In this document: one piece after another, positions 42,746-50,882 of the stretch
How the letters are laid out: each line of letters opens with the position of its first letter
Numbering within the stretch: position 1 is the first letter of the stretch
NCBI GenBank assembly: GCA_018065695.1
Contig: JAGHST010000043.1
Coordinates: 1 to 55,734 of the forward strand
Direction of reading: 5' to 3'
DNA: 55,734 nucleotides
From: Candidatus Cacconaster caballi
GTDB taxonomy: Bacteria > Bacteroidota > Bacteroidia > Bacteroidales > UBA932
Notes under the pieces: model-generated
Told to the model about the DNA's origin: nothing
The model's database searches: none
Seen by the model: the letters and a program-made list of their open reading frames with translations, nothing else
Made by a program: the position numbers and the translations under genes

Positions 42746-44693
42746 TTTCTATCCTCCTGAGAACCTGCACCGTTCTTGCCGGCAAATATAGGTATAAATT
42801 ATGAATTTTTCCCGGTTCATTCCTTTCGAATCCGTCAAATCTCCCCTCGTCGCTGTCCAGAATCACCTCCCAGTCTCCTTCCCCGCCGCCGAACTCCAAT
42901 TGTTCGAAAGAGCGGTCCGGATTGAAATTGAAAGCGAAAATCAGTCCGGCTCTTCTGACAACAAGCACTTTTCTCTCTTCGTCGCATACCAGACATTCCG
43001 GTTTGTCGGAGAGCACTGAATACTCCTTCAGAAGTTCTATCATGGCGCGGTCAAACTCCCTGAGAGAACAGTATCTCAGAGACGGATTGTCAGCAAGAGA
43101 CCACTGCCTGCGTGCATAGAAATATGACCAGCCGTTGCCTTCACGCGGAAAATCTATCCATTCCGGATGGCCGAATTCGTTGCCCATGAAATTCAGATAA
43201 CCGTCCCCTGCCGCAACAGCCGTAAGCAGTCTTATCATTTTATGAAGGGCCACTCCGCGATCCACCGCAAGGCTCTGCGAGCCCTTGTTCATCGAGGTGT
43301 ACATCTCCTTATCGACTAGACGGAATATCAGGGTTTTGTCCCCCACCAGCGCCTGATCGTGGCACTCCGCGTAGCTGACTGTCCTTTCATCGGCGCGCTT
43401 GTTGGAAAGCTGATACCATATCTCCCCCATGCTCCATTCGCTGTCTTTCAACTCCTTGATCCACTTTATCCAGTGATCTGCCACTCCCATGCTTAGCCTG
43501 TAGTCGAAACCGATGCCGCCCACGGAAAGAGGAGCGGCCAGAGCGGGCATTCCCGATACGTCTTCGGCTATTGTGAAGGCACGTGGATTGAGTTCCTTGA
43601 CAAGTATATTCGCCAGTCCCAGATAGACAATCGCATCTTCGTCCTGTCCGCCGTCGAAATAGCAGTCGTAGTTTGTAAAATCCCTTTCAAGGCCGTGGTC
43701 GAGATAGAGCATACTCGTCACGCCGTCGAATCTGAAGCCGTCCAGATGATATTCCTCCAACCAGAACTTTATGTTGGAGAGCAGAAAGAAAAGGGTTTCC
43801 CTCTTTCCGTAGTCGAAACATCTTGAGCCCCAGGCAGGATGACGCCCCCTTTCGCCGGCGTGGAAGTAGGTGGTAAGCGAACCGTCCAGACGGCTGAGGC
43901 CTTCCGCCTCATTGCTGACGCTGTGGGAGTGAACAAGGTCCATCACCACCGCGATTCCAAGCGAGTGGGCTTCATCCACGAGAGCGCGGAATTCATCGGG
44001 AGTGCCGAAGCGGCTGCTCAGGGCGAAGAAATTGGACACCTGATAGCCGAAACTGCCATAGTAGGGATGCTCCTGAAGAGCCATTATCTGCAGAGTGTTG
44101 TATCCCAGATAAGCCACTCTCGGAAGAACATTCTTCCTGAAATCAGTGAACGAGGCGACTCCGCACTCCTCCCCGCTCATTCCGATATGAACCTCATATA
44201 TGAGAGGTTCCCTAATTTCAGGCCCATCCGGACATTTCCACGCATAAGGGGCGGAAGGCATTCTTATCTGGGCCGAGAACACTTTGGTCTCCGGATCCTG
44301 CACACATCTGGTGGCATATGCAGGCAGACGCTCTCCTCCTCCGCCGGGCCACTCCACAAACCATTTGAAAAGATCTCCGTCGCATATCGGAGCCACATCT
44401 GCCGAAAGTTCCCAATTGCCTCCTCCGATGGGGTGCATGGCCCAGGCAGGCGAACGATGCCAGCCGTTGAAATCTCCTATCACGTAGATAGCGGATGCGT
44501 TGGGTGCCCATTCACGGAACACGAACCTGTCCCCCTCCCGATGCGGAGAATAGTAAAGATGTCCATTGACGGCATCTTTCAACGATCCTTCCTCACCTGC
44601 AATCTGTCGGCAGGTCTCTCTTATGGCACGGCTGCGCCGCTCCACAATTCCGCTGTAAGGCTCAAGCCAGGGGTCCGATTCGTAGATTTTCAT
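42732..44693 (-). CDS. glgB: 1,4-alpha-glucan branching enzyme (GH13)
   Basis: A 653-residue GH13 enzyme, with an N-terminal CBM48 (FVFREWAPNASAIYVIGDFN), catalytic Asp in GFRFDGVTSM (near 323), Glu in AEDVSGMPAL (near 376) and the late MGNEFGHPEWIDFPREGN block. The last block and overall length match the eukaryote-like (GH13 subfamily 8) branching enzyme, not the E. coli GlgB type. It introduces alpha-1,6 branches. Four bases overlap with xseB. Confidence 0.93.
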   Translation of the reverse strand: MKIYESDPWLEPYSGIVERRSRAIRETCRQIAGEEGSLKDAVNGHLYYSPHREGDRFVFREWAPNASAIYVIGDFNGWHRSPAWAMHPIGGGNWELSADVAPICDGDLFKWFVEWPGGGGERLPAYATRCVQDPETKVFSAQIRMPSAPYAWKCPDGPEIREPLIYEVHIGMSGEECGVASFTDFRKNVLPRVAYLGYNTLQIMALQEHPYYGSFGYQVSNFFALSSRFGTPDEFRALVDEAHSLGIAVVMDLVHSHSVSNEAEGLSRLDGSLTTYFHAGERGRHPAWGSRCFDYGKRETLFFLLSNIKFWLEEYHLDGFRFDGVTSMLYLDHGLERDFTNYDCYFDGGQDEDAIVYLGLANILVKELNPRAFTIAEDVSGMPALAAPLSVGGIGFDYRLSMGVADHWIKWIKELKDSEWSMGEIWYQLSNKRADERTVSYAECHDQALVGDKTLIFRLVDKEMYTSMNKGSQSLAVDRGVALHKMIRLLTAVAAGDGYLNFMGNEFGHPEWIDFPREGNGWSYFYARRQWSLADNPSLRYCSLREFDRAMIELLKEYSVLSDKPECLVCDEERKVLVVRRAGLIFAFNFNPDRSFEQLEFGGGEGDWEVILDSDEGRFDGFERNEPGKIHNLYLYLPARTVQVLRRIENGIS

Positions 44694-44872
44694 AGCATCT
44701 TGTCCAGTTCTTCCTTCGTGCCGGCAATGCAGGCCTTGCAGTAGCGCACCAGTTCCATCGCCTTCTTGACCTGTCCGCCTATCGCACTGAGATCAGCTTC
44801 GGGGTCTTCAATCTTTCCGACAAGCTCCTCCAATTTGGCCAGAGCCTCTTCGTATGACAATTTTTCTTCCAT
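44690..44872 (-). CDS. xseB: Exodeoxyribonuclease VII small subunit
   Basis: A 60-residue helical protein: LSYEEALAKLEELVGKIEDP is the XseB signature. Several copies bind one XseA to form exonuclease VII, which degrades single-stranded DNA. It is three bases from xseA and overlaps glgB by four, linking DNA repair and glycogen genes in a single transcript. Confidence 0.93.
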   Translation of the reverse strand: MEEKLSYEEALAKLEELVGKIEDPEADLSAIGGQVKKAMELVRYCKACIAGTKEELDKML

Positions 44873-44875
44873 ATA

Positions 44876-46042
44876 TCAATCTATTACCGCGTCGACAGTG
44901 CCGTCTGAGAGCATTATCTTCACTTTGTCGCCTTTTTTCAAATCAGAGGTGAGAAATGTCCGGCGTCCATCCTTCAACACTATGGCAAAGCCTTTCTCCA
45001 GCATACCTGAAGGTGAAGCGGCCTTTATTCTCATCTCGAGTTTCTCAATACGATGGAGAGCTTCCGACGCCTTGCCCGCAAGAGCGTTGGAAATGCGCAT
45101 CCTGATAAGGTCCACTTTCGACTCCATAGCGCCGAGACGCGAGCCCACCGCCAGCTGCAGCCGTCTGGCGAGATCTTCAACCGTAGCGTCGGCCTCCGAA
45201 AATATATCCAATATGAAATCAGCCAGAGCTGTCGGTGTCTTGACTGAAGTATGGGCCACCATATCCACCACGTGGAAATCGTGGTCGTGGCCGATAGCGG
45301 TCATAACGGGCAAAGGGAAACAGGCCACGTTGACAGCCAGGTCATAATCGTCGTAGCAGGAAAGATCCAGTGCGCCTCCACCCCCTCGGAGTATCAGCAG
45401 GGCGTCGTAGCTTTTGCCCGAAGATACAACGGCATCCATCGCGGAGATTATGGATGCAGAACATTCGGCACCCTGCATCCGCGCAGGATACAAATCGGTT
45501 TCGAACTCATAGCCGAATGAATTCTCGTGCAGGTGCACGAGGAAATCCCGCCAGCCGGCCGCCGTCTCGCTCGAAACGACAGCGAAGCGACGCGGCAGCG
45601 CAGCCGTATGCAAGGACGAGTTCATTTCGAACATACCTTCCTGCTGCAGCCGCAGAATGGTCTTCTGACGCTGAGCCTCCAGCCCGCCAAGCGTATATGA
45701 CGGATCTATGTCGGTAATGATCAGGGAGAACCCGTAGATTTCGGAAAATCTTACCTGTACCTTCACGAGTACATTCATTCCGACTCCGAGCCGGGCACCT
45801 GCGGAGGATTCGAAATACGGTTCGATCACTCTGGCGGAAGATGCCCAGATTACAGCCTGCGCTCTGGCGACCACGTCGGAACTGTCGGAGTCCTTTTCGA
45901 CAAGAGTCAGATAGACGTGACGGTTGCGCTTGAGTTCGCTTATTTCCGCCCTGACCCACAGCTCTTCGGGAAAGTTCTCGGAAATGGCCTCACAAACGGA
46001 CTCCTGCAGCTCCAAAAGGCTTATGTTTCCTTTTTCCTCCAT
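44876..46042 (-). CDS. xseA: Exodeoxyribonuclease VII large subunit
   Basis: A 388-residue protein: N-terminal OB-fold (LWVRAEISELKRNRHVYLTL), catalytic region with VVSSETAAGWRDFL, LILRGGGGALDLSCYDDY and AIGHDHDFHVVDMVAHTSVKTPTALAD, then a coiled coil and C-terminal tail. It is a little shorter than E. coli XseA. The ATG at 46042 aligns with the usual family start; one at 46078 adds 12 residues. First gene of the alpha-glucan operon. Confidence 0.92.
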   Translation of the reverse strand: MEEKGNISLLELQESVCEAISENFPEELWVRAEISELKRNRHVYLTLVEKDSDSSDVVARAQAVIWASSARVIEPYFESSAGARLGVGMNVLVKVQVRFSEIYGFSLIITDIDPSYTLGGLEAQRQKTILRLQQEGMFEMNSSLHTAALPRRFAVVSSETAAGWRDFLVHLHENSFGYEFETDLYPARMQGAECSASIISAMDAVVSSGKSYDALLILRGGGGALDLSCYDDYDLAVNVACFPLPVMTAIGHDHDFHVVDMVAHTSVKTPTALADFILDIFSEADATVEDLARRLQLAVGSRLGAMESKVDLIRMRISNALAGKASEALHRIEKLEMRIKAASPSGMLEKGFAIVLKDGRRTFLTSDLKKGDKVKIMLSDGTVDAVID

Positions 46043-46047
46043 TGAGA

Positions 46048-46055
46048 CAAATTTA
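46048..46055 (-). promoter_or_regulatory. Candidate promoter -7 box of xseA operon
   Basis: Minus-strand TAAATTTG (complement of 46048-46055) matches TAnnTTTG but sits only five bases from the preferred xseA start, so the transcript would be nearly leaderless. No good upstream TTTG. Confidence 0.35.
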
Positions 46056-46087
46056 AGAAATTTTTCGCTTCTTTCCATACAATTTCT

Positions 46088-46095
46088 TACTTTTG
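46088..46095 (+). promoter_or_regulatory. Promoter -7 box of engB operon
   Basis: TACTTTTG matches TAnnTTTG and lies 20 bases before the engB start. The -33 region is T-rich but lacks an exact TTTG. Confidence 0.55.
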
Positions 46096-46115
46096 CAGAG
46101 TAAATCCTTTAAGCT

Positions 46116-46715
46116 ATGGTCATCAGGCAGGCAGAGTTTGCAGGAAGCAGCCGGAACGTCAATCAGAGACCCAAGGCACGTCTCCCGGAGTTCGCCTTCA
46201 TCGGCAGGAGCAATGTGGGCAAATCTTCGCTCATCAATATGCTCTGCTCGAAAAAAGACCTGGCCCATACCTCCGCAACCCCGGGCAAGACACAGCTTGT
46301 AAACCATTTCCTGATAAACGGCAGCTGGTATCTTGTGGACCTTCCGGGATACGGATATGCAAGGATGAGCAAGACAGGCAGGGCCAATCTCGAAAAAATC
46401 ATAGGCAACTATCTCCATCTCTCAAACGAGATGGTGCTTCTTTTCGTACTGCTCGACAGCCGCCACGACATCCAGAAGATAGACCTTGACTTTATGATTT
46501 CGCTCGGAGAAAGCGGCATCCCTTTCTCAATAATCTACACCAAGTGCGACAAATCAGGCACAAACATCCTCGCCTCGCAGATAGCTGAAAACGAAAAGGC
46601 GCTCCTCGAATATTGGGAGGAACTGCCCCCCGTCTTCCAAAGTTCATCCCGCGACGGCAGAGGACGCGAAGAGATTCTTTCCTACATAGACAATATCTTA
46701 AAAACACTAGAATAA
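46116..46715 (+). CDS. engB: Ribosome-biogenesis GTPase EngB/YsxC
   Basis: A 199-residue GTPase needed for 50S subunit assembly. G1 is GRSNVGKSS (30-38), the switch region has TSATPGKTQ, G3 is DLPGYGYA, G4 is TKCD. First gene of the engB-prs-nadE operon; its TAA stop shares a base with the prs ATG. Confidence 0.96.
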   Translation: MVIRQAEFAGSSRNVNQRPKARLPEFAFIGRSNVGKSSLINMLCSKKDLAHTSATPGKTQLVNHFLINGSWYLVDLPGYGYARMSKTGRANLEKIIGNYLHLSNEMVLLFVLLDSRHDIQKIDLDFMISLGESGIPFSIIYTKCDKSGTNILASQIAENEKALLEYWEELPPVFQSSSRDGRGREEILSYIDNILKTLE

Positions 46716-47662
46716 TGGAACAGTTTGAACACAAATTCAAAATTTTCTCCTGCAGAGGCTCGAAGTACTTTGCTGAAAAGGTAGCAAAGGCACTTGGCAC
46801 GGAACTCGGCAAATCCGAAGTGACGGCTTTCGCGGACGGTGAATTCCAGCCGGCCTTCAACGAAAGCGTCCGCGGTGCAACGGTATTCATCGTTCAGAGC
46901 ACTTTCGGTCCTACCGACAATCTGATGGAACTTCTCCTTATGATTGATGCGGCAAAGAGGGCTTCCGCCTACAAAGTCATTGCGGTGATGCCATATTTCG
47001 GCTGGGCCCGCCAGGACAGGAAAGACCGTCCGCGCGTCTCAATAGGAGCAAAACTCGTGGCAAACCTGCTCCATGCCGCAGGATGCGACCGCGTGATGAC
47101 CGCAGACCTCCACGCAGACCAGATTCAGGGTTTCTTCGATTCTCCTGTAGATCACATATATGCAAGCGCAGTATTCCTTCCGTACATCAAAGACCTTCAC
47201 ATCGAGAATCTCTCCATTGCATCTCCTGATATGGGCGGAGCAAAGAGAGCCAACGCATACTCCCGCATTCTCGGTGTCCCTATGATCATCTGCCACAAAG
47301 AGCGCCTGAAGGCCAACGTGGTCGAGAATATGACCGCCATAGGAGAGGTTGAAGGCAGGAACATCATCATAGTCGACGATATGGTCGACACCGCCGGCAC
47401 CATCACCAAATGCGCCAATATGCTTATGAAGAAAGGGGCTCTCAGCGTCCGCGCAATCTGCACACACCCGGTACTTTCCGGCAACGCATACGACCGCATC
47501 GCTCAGTCTGCCATCAAGGAATTCATCGTAACCGACACAATTCCTCTGAAGGAGGACAAGGATTCTTCGAAATTCACTGTCCTTTCAATGGCCGGCATCT
47601 TCGCCGACGTCATCGAAAAGGTCTATCACTTCAAGCCTATCAGCGATACATTCGTTTTCTGA
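46715..47662 (+). CDS. prs: Ribose-phosphate pyrophosphokinase
   Basis: A 315-residue PRPP synthase. The pyrophosphate-binding flag region has DLHADQIQGFFDSPVDH (near 129) and the PRPP loop is IIVDDMVDTAGTITKCA (near 219). It makes PRPP from ribose 5-phosphate and ATP, for nucleotide and NAD synthesis. The start at 46715 overlaps the engB stop by one base; its own stop overlaps nadE by one (TGATG). PRPP and NAD synthesis genes thus sit together. Confidence 0.96.
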   Translation: MEQFEHKFKIFSCRGSKYFAEKVAKALGTELGKSEVTAFADGEFQPAFNESVRGATVFIVQSTFGPTDNLMELLLMIDAAKRASAYKVIAVMPYFGWARQDRKDRPRVSIGAKLVANLLHAAGCDRVMTADLHADQIQGFFDSPVDHIYASAVFLPYIKDLHIENLSIASPDMGGAKRANAYSRILGVPMIICHKERLKANVVENMTAIGEVEGRNIIIVDDMVDTAGTITKCANMLMKKGALSVRAICTHPVLSGNAYDRIAQSAIKEFIVTDTIPLKEDKDSSKFTVLSMAGIFADVIEKVYHFKPISDTFVF

Positions 47663-48501
47663 TGATACTCGAAGAAAACATACCTGTCGAACAGGCCTAC
47701 GGGACCATTGTCAGCAAGATGCGCAATTATTTCGCATCCTGTGGCAAGTCCCGGGCCGTGCTCGGGCTTTCAGGCGGCATCGATTCGGCCCTTGTGGCCG
47801 CCATCGCACGGGACGCCCTAGGCGCTTCGAATGTCCACGGAGTGCTTATGCCCTCGCAATTCTCTTCCCTGCATTCCATCTCCGACTCCGTTGACCTTGC
47901 AGACAATCTCTGTATCGGATATGATGTCATCCCCATAGAGAAAATCTACAAACGGATGATGATCGAGATGCGCGACTGGTTCGAGTCGGGCCATTGGACA
48001 GTGGCGCAGGAAAACCTTCAGGCCCGAATCCGCGGTGCCATCCTGATGACATATTCCAACCGCAATGACGCTCTCCTGCTCAACACCTCCAATAAGAGCG
48101 AGCTGTTTGCAGGCTACGGTACCCTCTATGGGGATATGTGCGGTGCAATGATGGTAATTGCGGATCTCTACAAGGTCCAGGTCTATGAGATGGCCCGATA
48201 CATCAACCGAGGCAGGACGGTTATCCCCACTTCGATAATCGACAAAGCCCCGTCGGCGGAACTCCGGCCGGACCAGAAAGACACCGATTCCCTTCCGCCT
48301 TACGAAGAATTGGACCCTATTCTCCACGCTCTTCACGAAGAAGACCTTGCTGCCGACGAAGTCATCGCCCGCGGTGCGGACCGTACATTGGTGGAGCGCA
48401 TTCTCAAGTTGAAAAAGAGTTCATCATTCAAGGTTATGCAGATCCCTCCAGTCATCACTGTCGGCAAAAAGCCGATAGCGCCTGATTTCAAATGCATCTG
48501 A
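47662..48501 (+). CDS. nadE: NAD+ synthetase, synthetase domain only
   Basis: A 279-residue NAD synthetase. The P-loop LGLSGGIDSALVAA (about 34-47), the QENLQARIRGAILM helix and NTSNKSELFAGYGTLYGDMCG are clear. The sequence resembles the C-terminal synthetase domain of glutamine-dependent NadE, yet the N-terminal nitrilase-like glutaminase domain is missing: the gene starts one base inside prs. It should therefore use ammonia, or receive it from a separate amidase. Confidence 0.92.
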   Translation: MILEENIPVEQAYGTIVSKMRNYFASCGKSRAVLGLSGGIDSALVAAIARDALGASNVHGVLMPSQFSSLHSISDSVDLADNLCIGYDVIPIEKIYKRMMIEMRDWFESGHWTVAQENLQARIRGAILMTYSNRNDALLLNTSNKSELFAGYGTLYGDMCGAMMVIADLYKVQVYEMARYINRGRTVIPTSIIDKAPSAELRPDQKDTDSLPPYEELDPILHALHEEDLAADEVIARGADRTLVERILKLKKSSSFKVMQIPPVITVGKKPIAPDFKCI

Positions 48502-48502
48502 T

Positions 48503-48745
48503 ATGAAAGTGTTCCTCCTGGCCGTTGTCCTGCTCGCAATAGGAGTAGCGGGAATGGCTGTCACCATTCTCGTGAAAAAAGACGGCAAATTCCCTGACGG
48601 AGAGATTTCCCACAACCGGGAGCTCCGCAAGAAAGGAATCATCTGTGCAAAGGAGGAAGAGATCAGAATGTGGAAAAAGCGCCGGGCAGACAAGCCCAAA
48701 GATTGTCCTGAAGGCGGCTGCGAAGGCTGTTCATTCTCCAGATAG
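48503..48745 (+). CDS. Small membrane-anchored Cys-rich protein
   Basis: An 80-residue protein: one membrane span (about 4-24), a basic middle, and a C-terminal tail with PEGGCEGCSF and an earlier single Cys. It resembles short Bacteroidetes membrane proteins whose tails end in a CxxC; function unknown. One base after nadE, same operon. Its last 15 bases overlap the 3' end of the opposing opine-dehydrogenase-like gene. Confidence 0.7.
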   Translation: MKVFLLAVVLLAIGVAGMAVTILVKKDGKFPDGEISHNRELRKKGIICAKEEEIRMWKKRRADKPKDCPEGGCEGCSFSR

Positions 48746-49828
48746 GACATACGGCACAATTGTATCCGGCAAATCACTCCCAATCAGGGCGCCGTTGCAT
48801 AAATATTGCTTTTTCATTGCCTGTTGTGCCCAACCTATAACGGCATCTATCGTTTCTGTGGCTATTCCTTGCTTCTGAGCGAGTGCCTTGACCATCAGTA
48901 AGCCGAAGGGGATATCTTCCGTAAAATAACGGCTGCTGTAATCCGGGATGAATTTATTGTCATCAATCCGGATCATCGGAGCCTTAAGTCCCTTGAACGC
49001 GGAAATGGAGCGAATCTTCTCCGTCAGCGAAACCGCGTCACTGCTGTCGTAATATTCCAGAAGAGAAGGAATATCCTCTTCTCTCACCCCGAATGACGAG
49101 GCGACGTTCCTGAATTCGCGGTCACAACTGATAAGAATTTCAGAGCTTCCGACATCCCACTCCTCATAGAAGAGAATCTCCGAATCGTATATTTCCTGTC
49201 CGTTTCCAAACATCCCGTACAGACGGGAAGGATGAAGGATGGGGTTGCTGTTGGAAAGCGTCACTTTCATATAATTGTCCAGGAGGGTTACGGGGACGTC
49301 AAACATGGCGGACAGCATTGACGCCAGAAGGTCCGGCTCGGAAATACGGGAAACGGCGGCTGACAGTGACGTCTTATAGCCAAGAAGTCTTGCGCGTGAG
49401 CCATATTCGTCCGTTCTGGCAATAAACGGCACTCTCTGCAGGCCGAACAATCCGACATCATCCCCCAAGAGTTTGTGTGCAATGAAGAAAAATCCGGTAC
49501 TGGACACTATCGAGCCGACATACATATTCCCGGTAATATACGCTCCGATTTCTTTCAACTCATCGGCAATCGCAAATCCCGGCACACAAAGAAGGACAAT
49601 ATCCGCTCCCTCCAAAGCAGTTCGCGCATCGGAAGTAATCAGAGAAAACCTGCCGGAAAAGATGTTCCCCGCCAAGTCCTCTACAATCAGAGGACTTCCG
49701 GCCACGCACCATTTTTCAGGCCTACGGGTGAGCAGGCGGACAGAGTATCCGCTTTTGGCTGCGAGATATCCTCCGGCCACGTGTGCCAGATTTCCTCCAC
49801 CACATATACAGATTTCCGTTTTCTTCAT
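48731..49828 (-). CDS. NAD/NADP-dependent opine/octopine dehydrogenase-like protein
   Basis: A 365-residue oxidoreductase. The Rossmann loop ICGGGNLAHVAGGYLA (about 7-22) is followed by ALEGADIVLLCVPGFA; the C-terminal catalytic helix bundle has the LSNSNPILHPSRLYGMF block with Asn-x-x-x-His typical of octopine/nopaline dehydrogenases. These couple an amino acid and a 2-oxo acid by reductive amination, or act on pantoate-like substrates. I prefer the ATG at 49828 because a good -7 box lies near 49866. It stands alone between two opposing genes; no opine transport genes are nearby. Confidence 0.8.
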   Translation of the reverse strand: MKKTEICICGGGNLAHVAGGYLAAKSGYSVRLLTRRPEKWCVAGSPLIVEDLAGNIFSGRFSLITSDARTALEGADIVLLCVPGFAIADELKEIGAYITGNMYVGSIVSSTGFFFIAHKLLGDDVGLFGLQRVPFIARTDEYGSRARLLGYKTSLSAAVSRISEPDLLASMLSAMFDVPVTLLDNYMKVTLSNSNPILHPSRLYGMFGNGQEIYDSEILFYEEWDVGSSEILISCDREFRNVASSFGVREEDIPSLLEYYDSSDAVSLTEKIRSISAFKGLKAPMIRIDDNKFIPDYSSRYFTEDIPFGLLMVKALAQKQGIATETIDAVIGWAQQAMKKQYLCNGALIGSDLPDTIVPYVLSGE

Positions 49829-49865
49829 TGCGGCCGCCTCGACATTTGTGCGAACTTTCATCCTA

Positions 49866-49873
49866 CAAATTTA
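49866..49873 (-). promoter_or_regulatory. Promoter -7 box of the opine-dehydrogenase-like gene
   Basis: Minus-strand TAAATTTG (complement of 49866-49873) matches TAnnTTTG and gives a leader of about 30 bases to the start at 49828. The upstream TTTG is not exact. Confidence 0.5.
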
Positions 49874-49895
49874 CAGAAATTAGAGCGATTTTACG

Positions 49896-49903
49896 TAATT
49901 TTG
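49896..49903 (+). promoter_or_regulatory. Promoter -7 box of the PAP2 phosphatase gene
   Basis: TAATTTTG, an exact match to TAnnTTTG, lies 20 bases before the start codon at 49924. No exact TTTG at the expected upstream distance. Confidence 0.5.
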
Positions 49904-49923
49904 TGAAACTTCTGAAGAATATC

Positions 49924-50679
49924 ATGAAATATGCACCTACCCTACTGATTCTCGTCGCACTCCTTACCGGTTGCGGCGTCACGTCGAACACCACTGTCAC
50001 TGCCGCAAATGGGGGCGATGGCAAAATCACCGTAAAATGTCCTGAAGCGCGGCTGTACCTGCCTGATTACCCTTCGCCGAGCGACAGGGAAGCCTTTTTC
50101 AACGATTCCCTGCTCTACAGAAAGTCTTATGCCCTCAGGGATTCCGAACGGGGAATACAGGCCATAAACGATGCAAGAACCGACATCAGCTATTATCTCC
50201 AGCGTTTTGGTGCGGCTATGGGGGTCAACCTCAGCAAGAGCGGTACGCCTGCCATTGCTAAGTATCTGAAAACTGCATACAATTTCGCCAGAGACGGTAT
50301 CAGTACGGCAAAGAAGTCATTTTCACGCCAAAGGCCGTACAGTTATTTCCAGGAAGGTTCAGCTGTCCCGGAGGATGAAGGGCCTGTCGTAGCGTTTTTG
50401 TCATACCCTTCCGGGCATACGGTAAGGGCTTGGACAATAGCTCTGGCGCTTGTGGCTATAGATGACGTCAGTTGCAACGAGGTCATAAAAGTCGCGTTGG
50501 AAATAGGTGAAAGCAGGATAATTGCCGGATTCCATTACGCCAGCGACGTTGAGGCGGCAAGGATGTCGGCATCCGTAAGTTTTGCAAAAATCATCTCGGA
50601 TCCTGAATTTGCGGAACTTATGCGCCGTGCCCGCAGCGAGCTCGATTCTCTCCGAGCAAGTGCTGTGAAGTCAGAATAA
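49924..50679 (+). CDS. PAP2-family acid phosphatase lipoprotein
   Basis: A 251-residue class A acid phosphatase / PAP2 protein with lipobox LLTGC (Cys17). The three active-site blocks are complete: KxxxxxxRP at 131-138 (KSFSRQRP), PSGH at 162-165 and SRxxxGxHxxxD at 197-208 (SRIIAGFHYASD). It should remove phosphate from organic monoesters at the outer face of a membrane. Own promoter; no operon partners. Confidence 0.9.
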   Translation: MKYAPTLLILVALLTGCGVTSNTTVTAANGGDGKITVKCPEARLYLPDYPSPSDREAFFNDSLLYRKSYALRDSERGIQAINDARTDISYYLQRFGAAMGVNLSKSGTPAIAKYLKTAYNFARDGISTAKKSFSRQRPYSYFQEGSAVPEDEGPVVAFLSYPSGHTVRAWTIALALVAIDDVSCNEVIKVALEIGESRIIAGFHYASDVEAARMSASVSFAKIISDPEFAELMRRARSELDSLRASAVKSE

Positions 50680-50816
50680 ATCGAGTTTTTAAAGACAGAA
50701 AATCTTCTCCCATCCGTCCATACACTTGAGATTTCATCCGTCTGTACAACTGTAACTAGTACCTATGTTTGAAATCCAAATAAATGAGAGGACGGGGCCT
50801 CCTTTTTACCTTTATT

Positions 50817-50866
50817 CAACTTTCAGATTTTATATACTCAATAATTTTGATTAACTTTGAAAGTTG
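50817..50866 (+). promoter_or_regulatory. RND operon promoter flanked by inverted repeats (operator candidate)
   Basis: TAATTTTG (50842-50849) is a perfect -7 box; TTTC at 50821-50824 is a near -33 box with 17-base spacing. CAACTTTCA (50817-50825) recurs inverted as TGAAAGTTG (50858-50866), and AACTTTGAAAGTT (50853-50865) is itself a palindrome placed at the expected transcription start. One half covers the -33, the other the start site: a likely repressor site. The rest of 50680-50816 shows no gene. Confidence 0.5.
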
Positions 50867-50882
50867 TAAACATTCATTGAAA

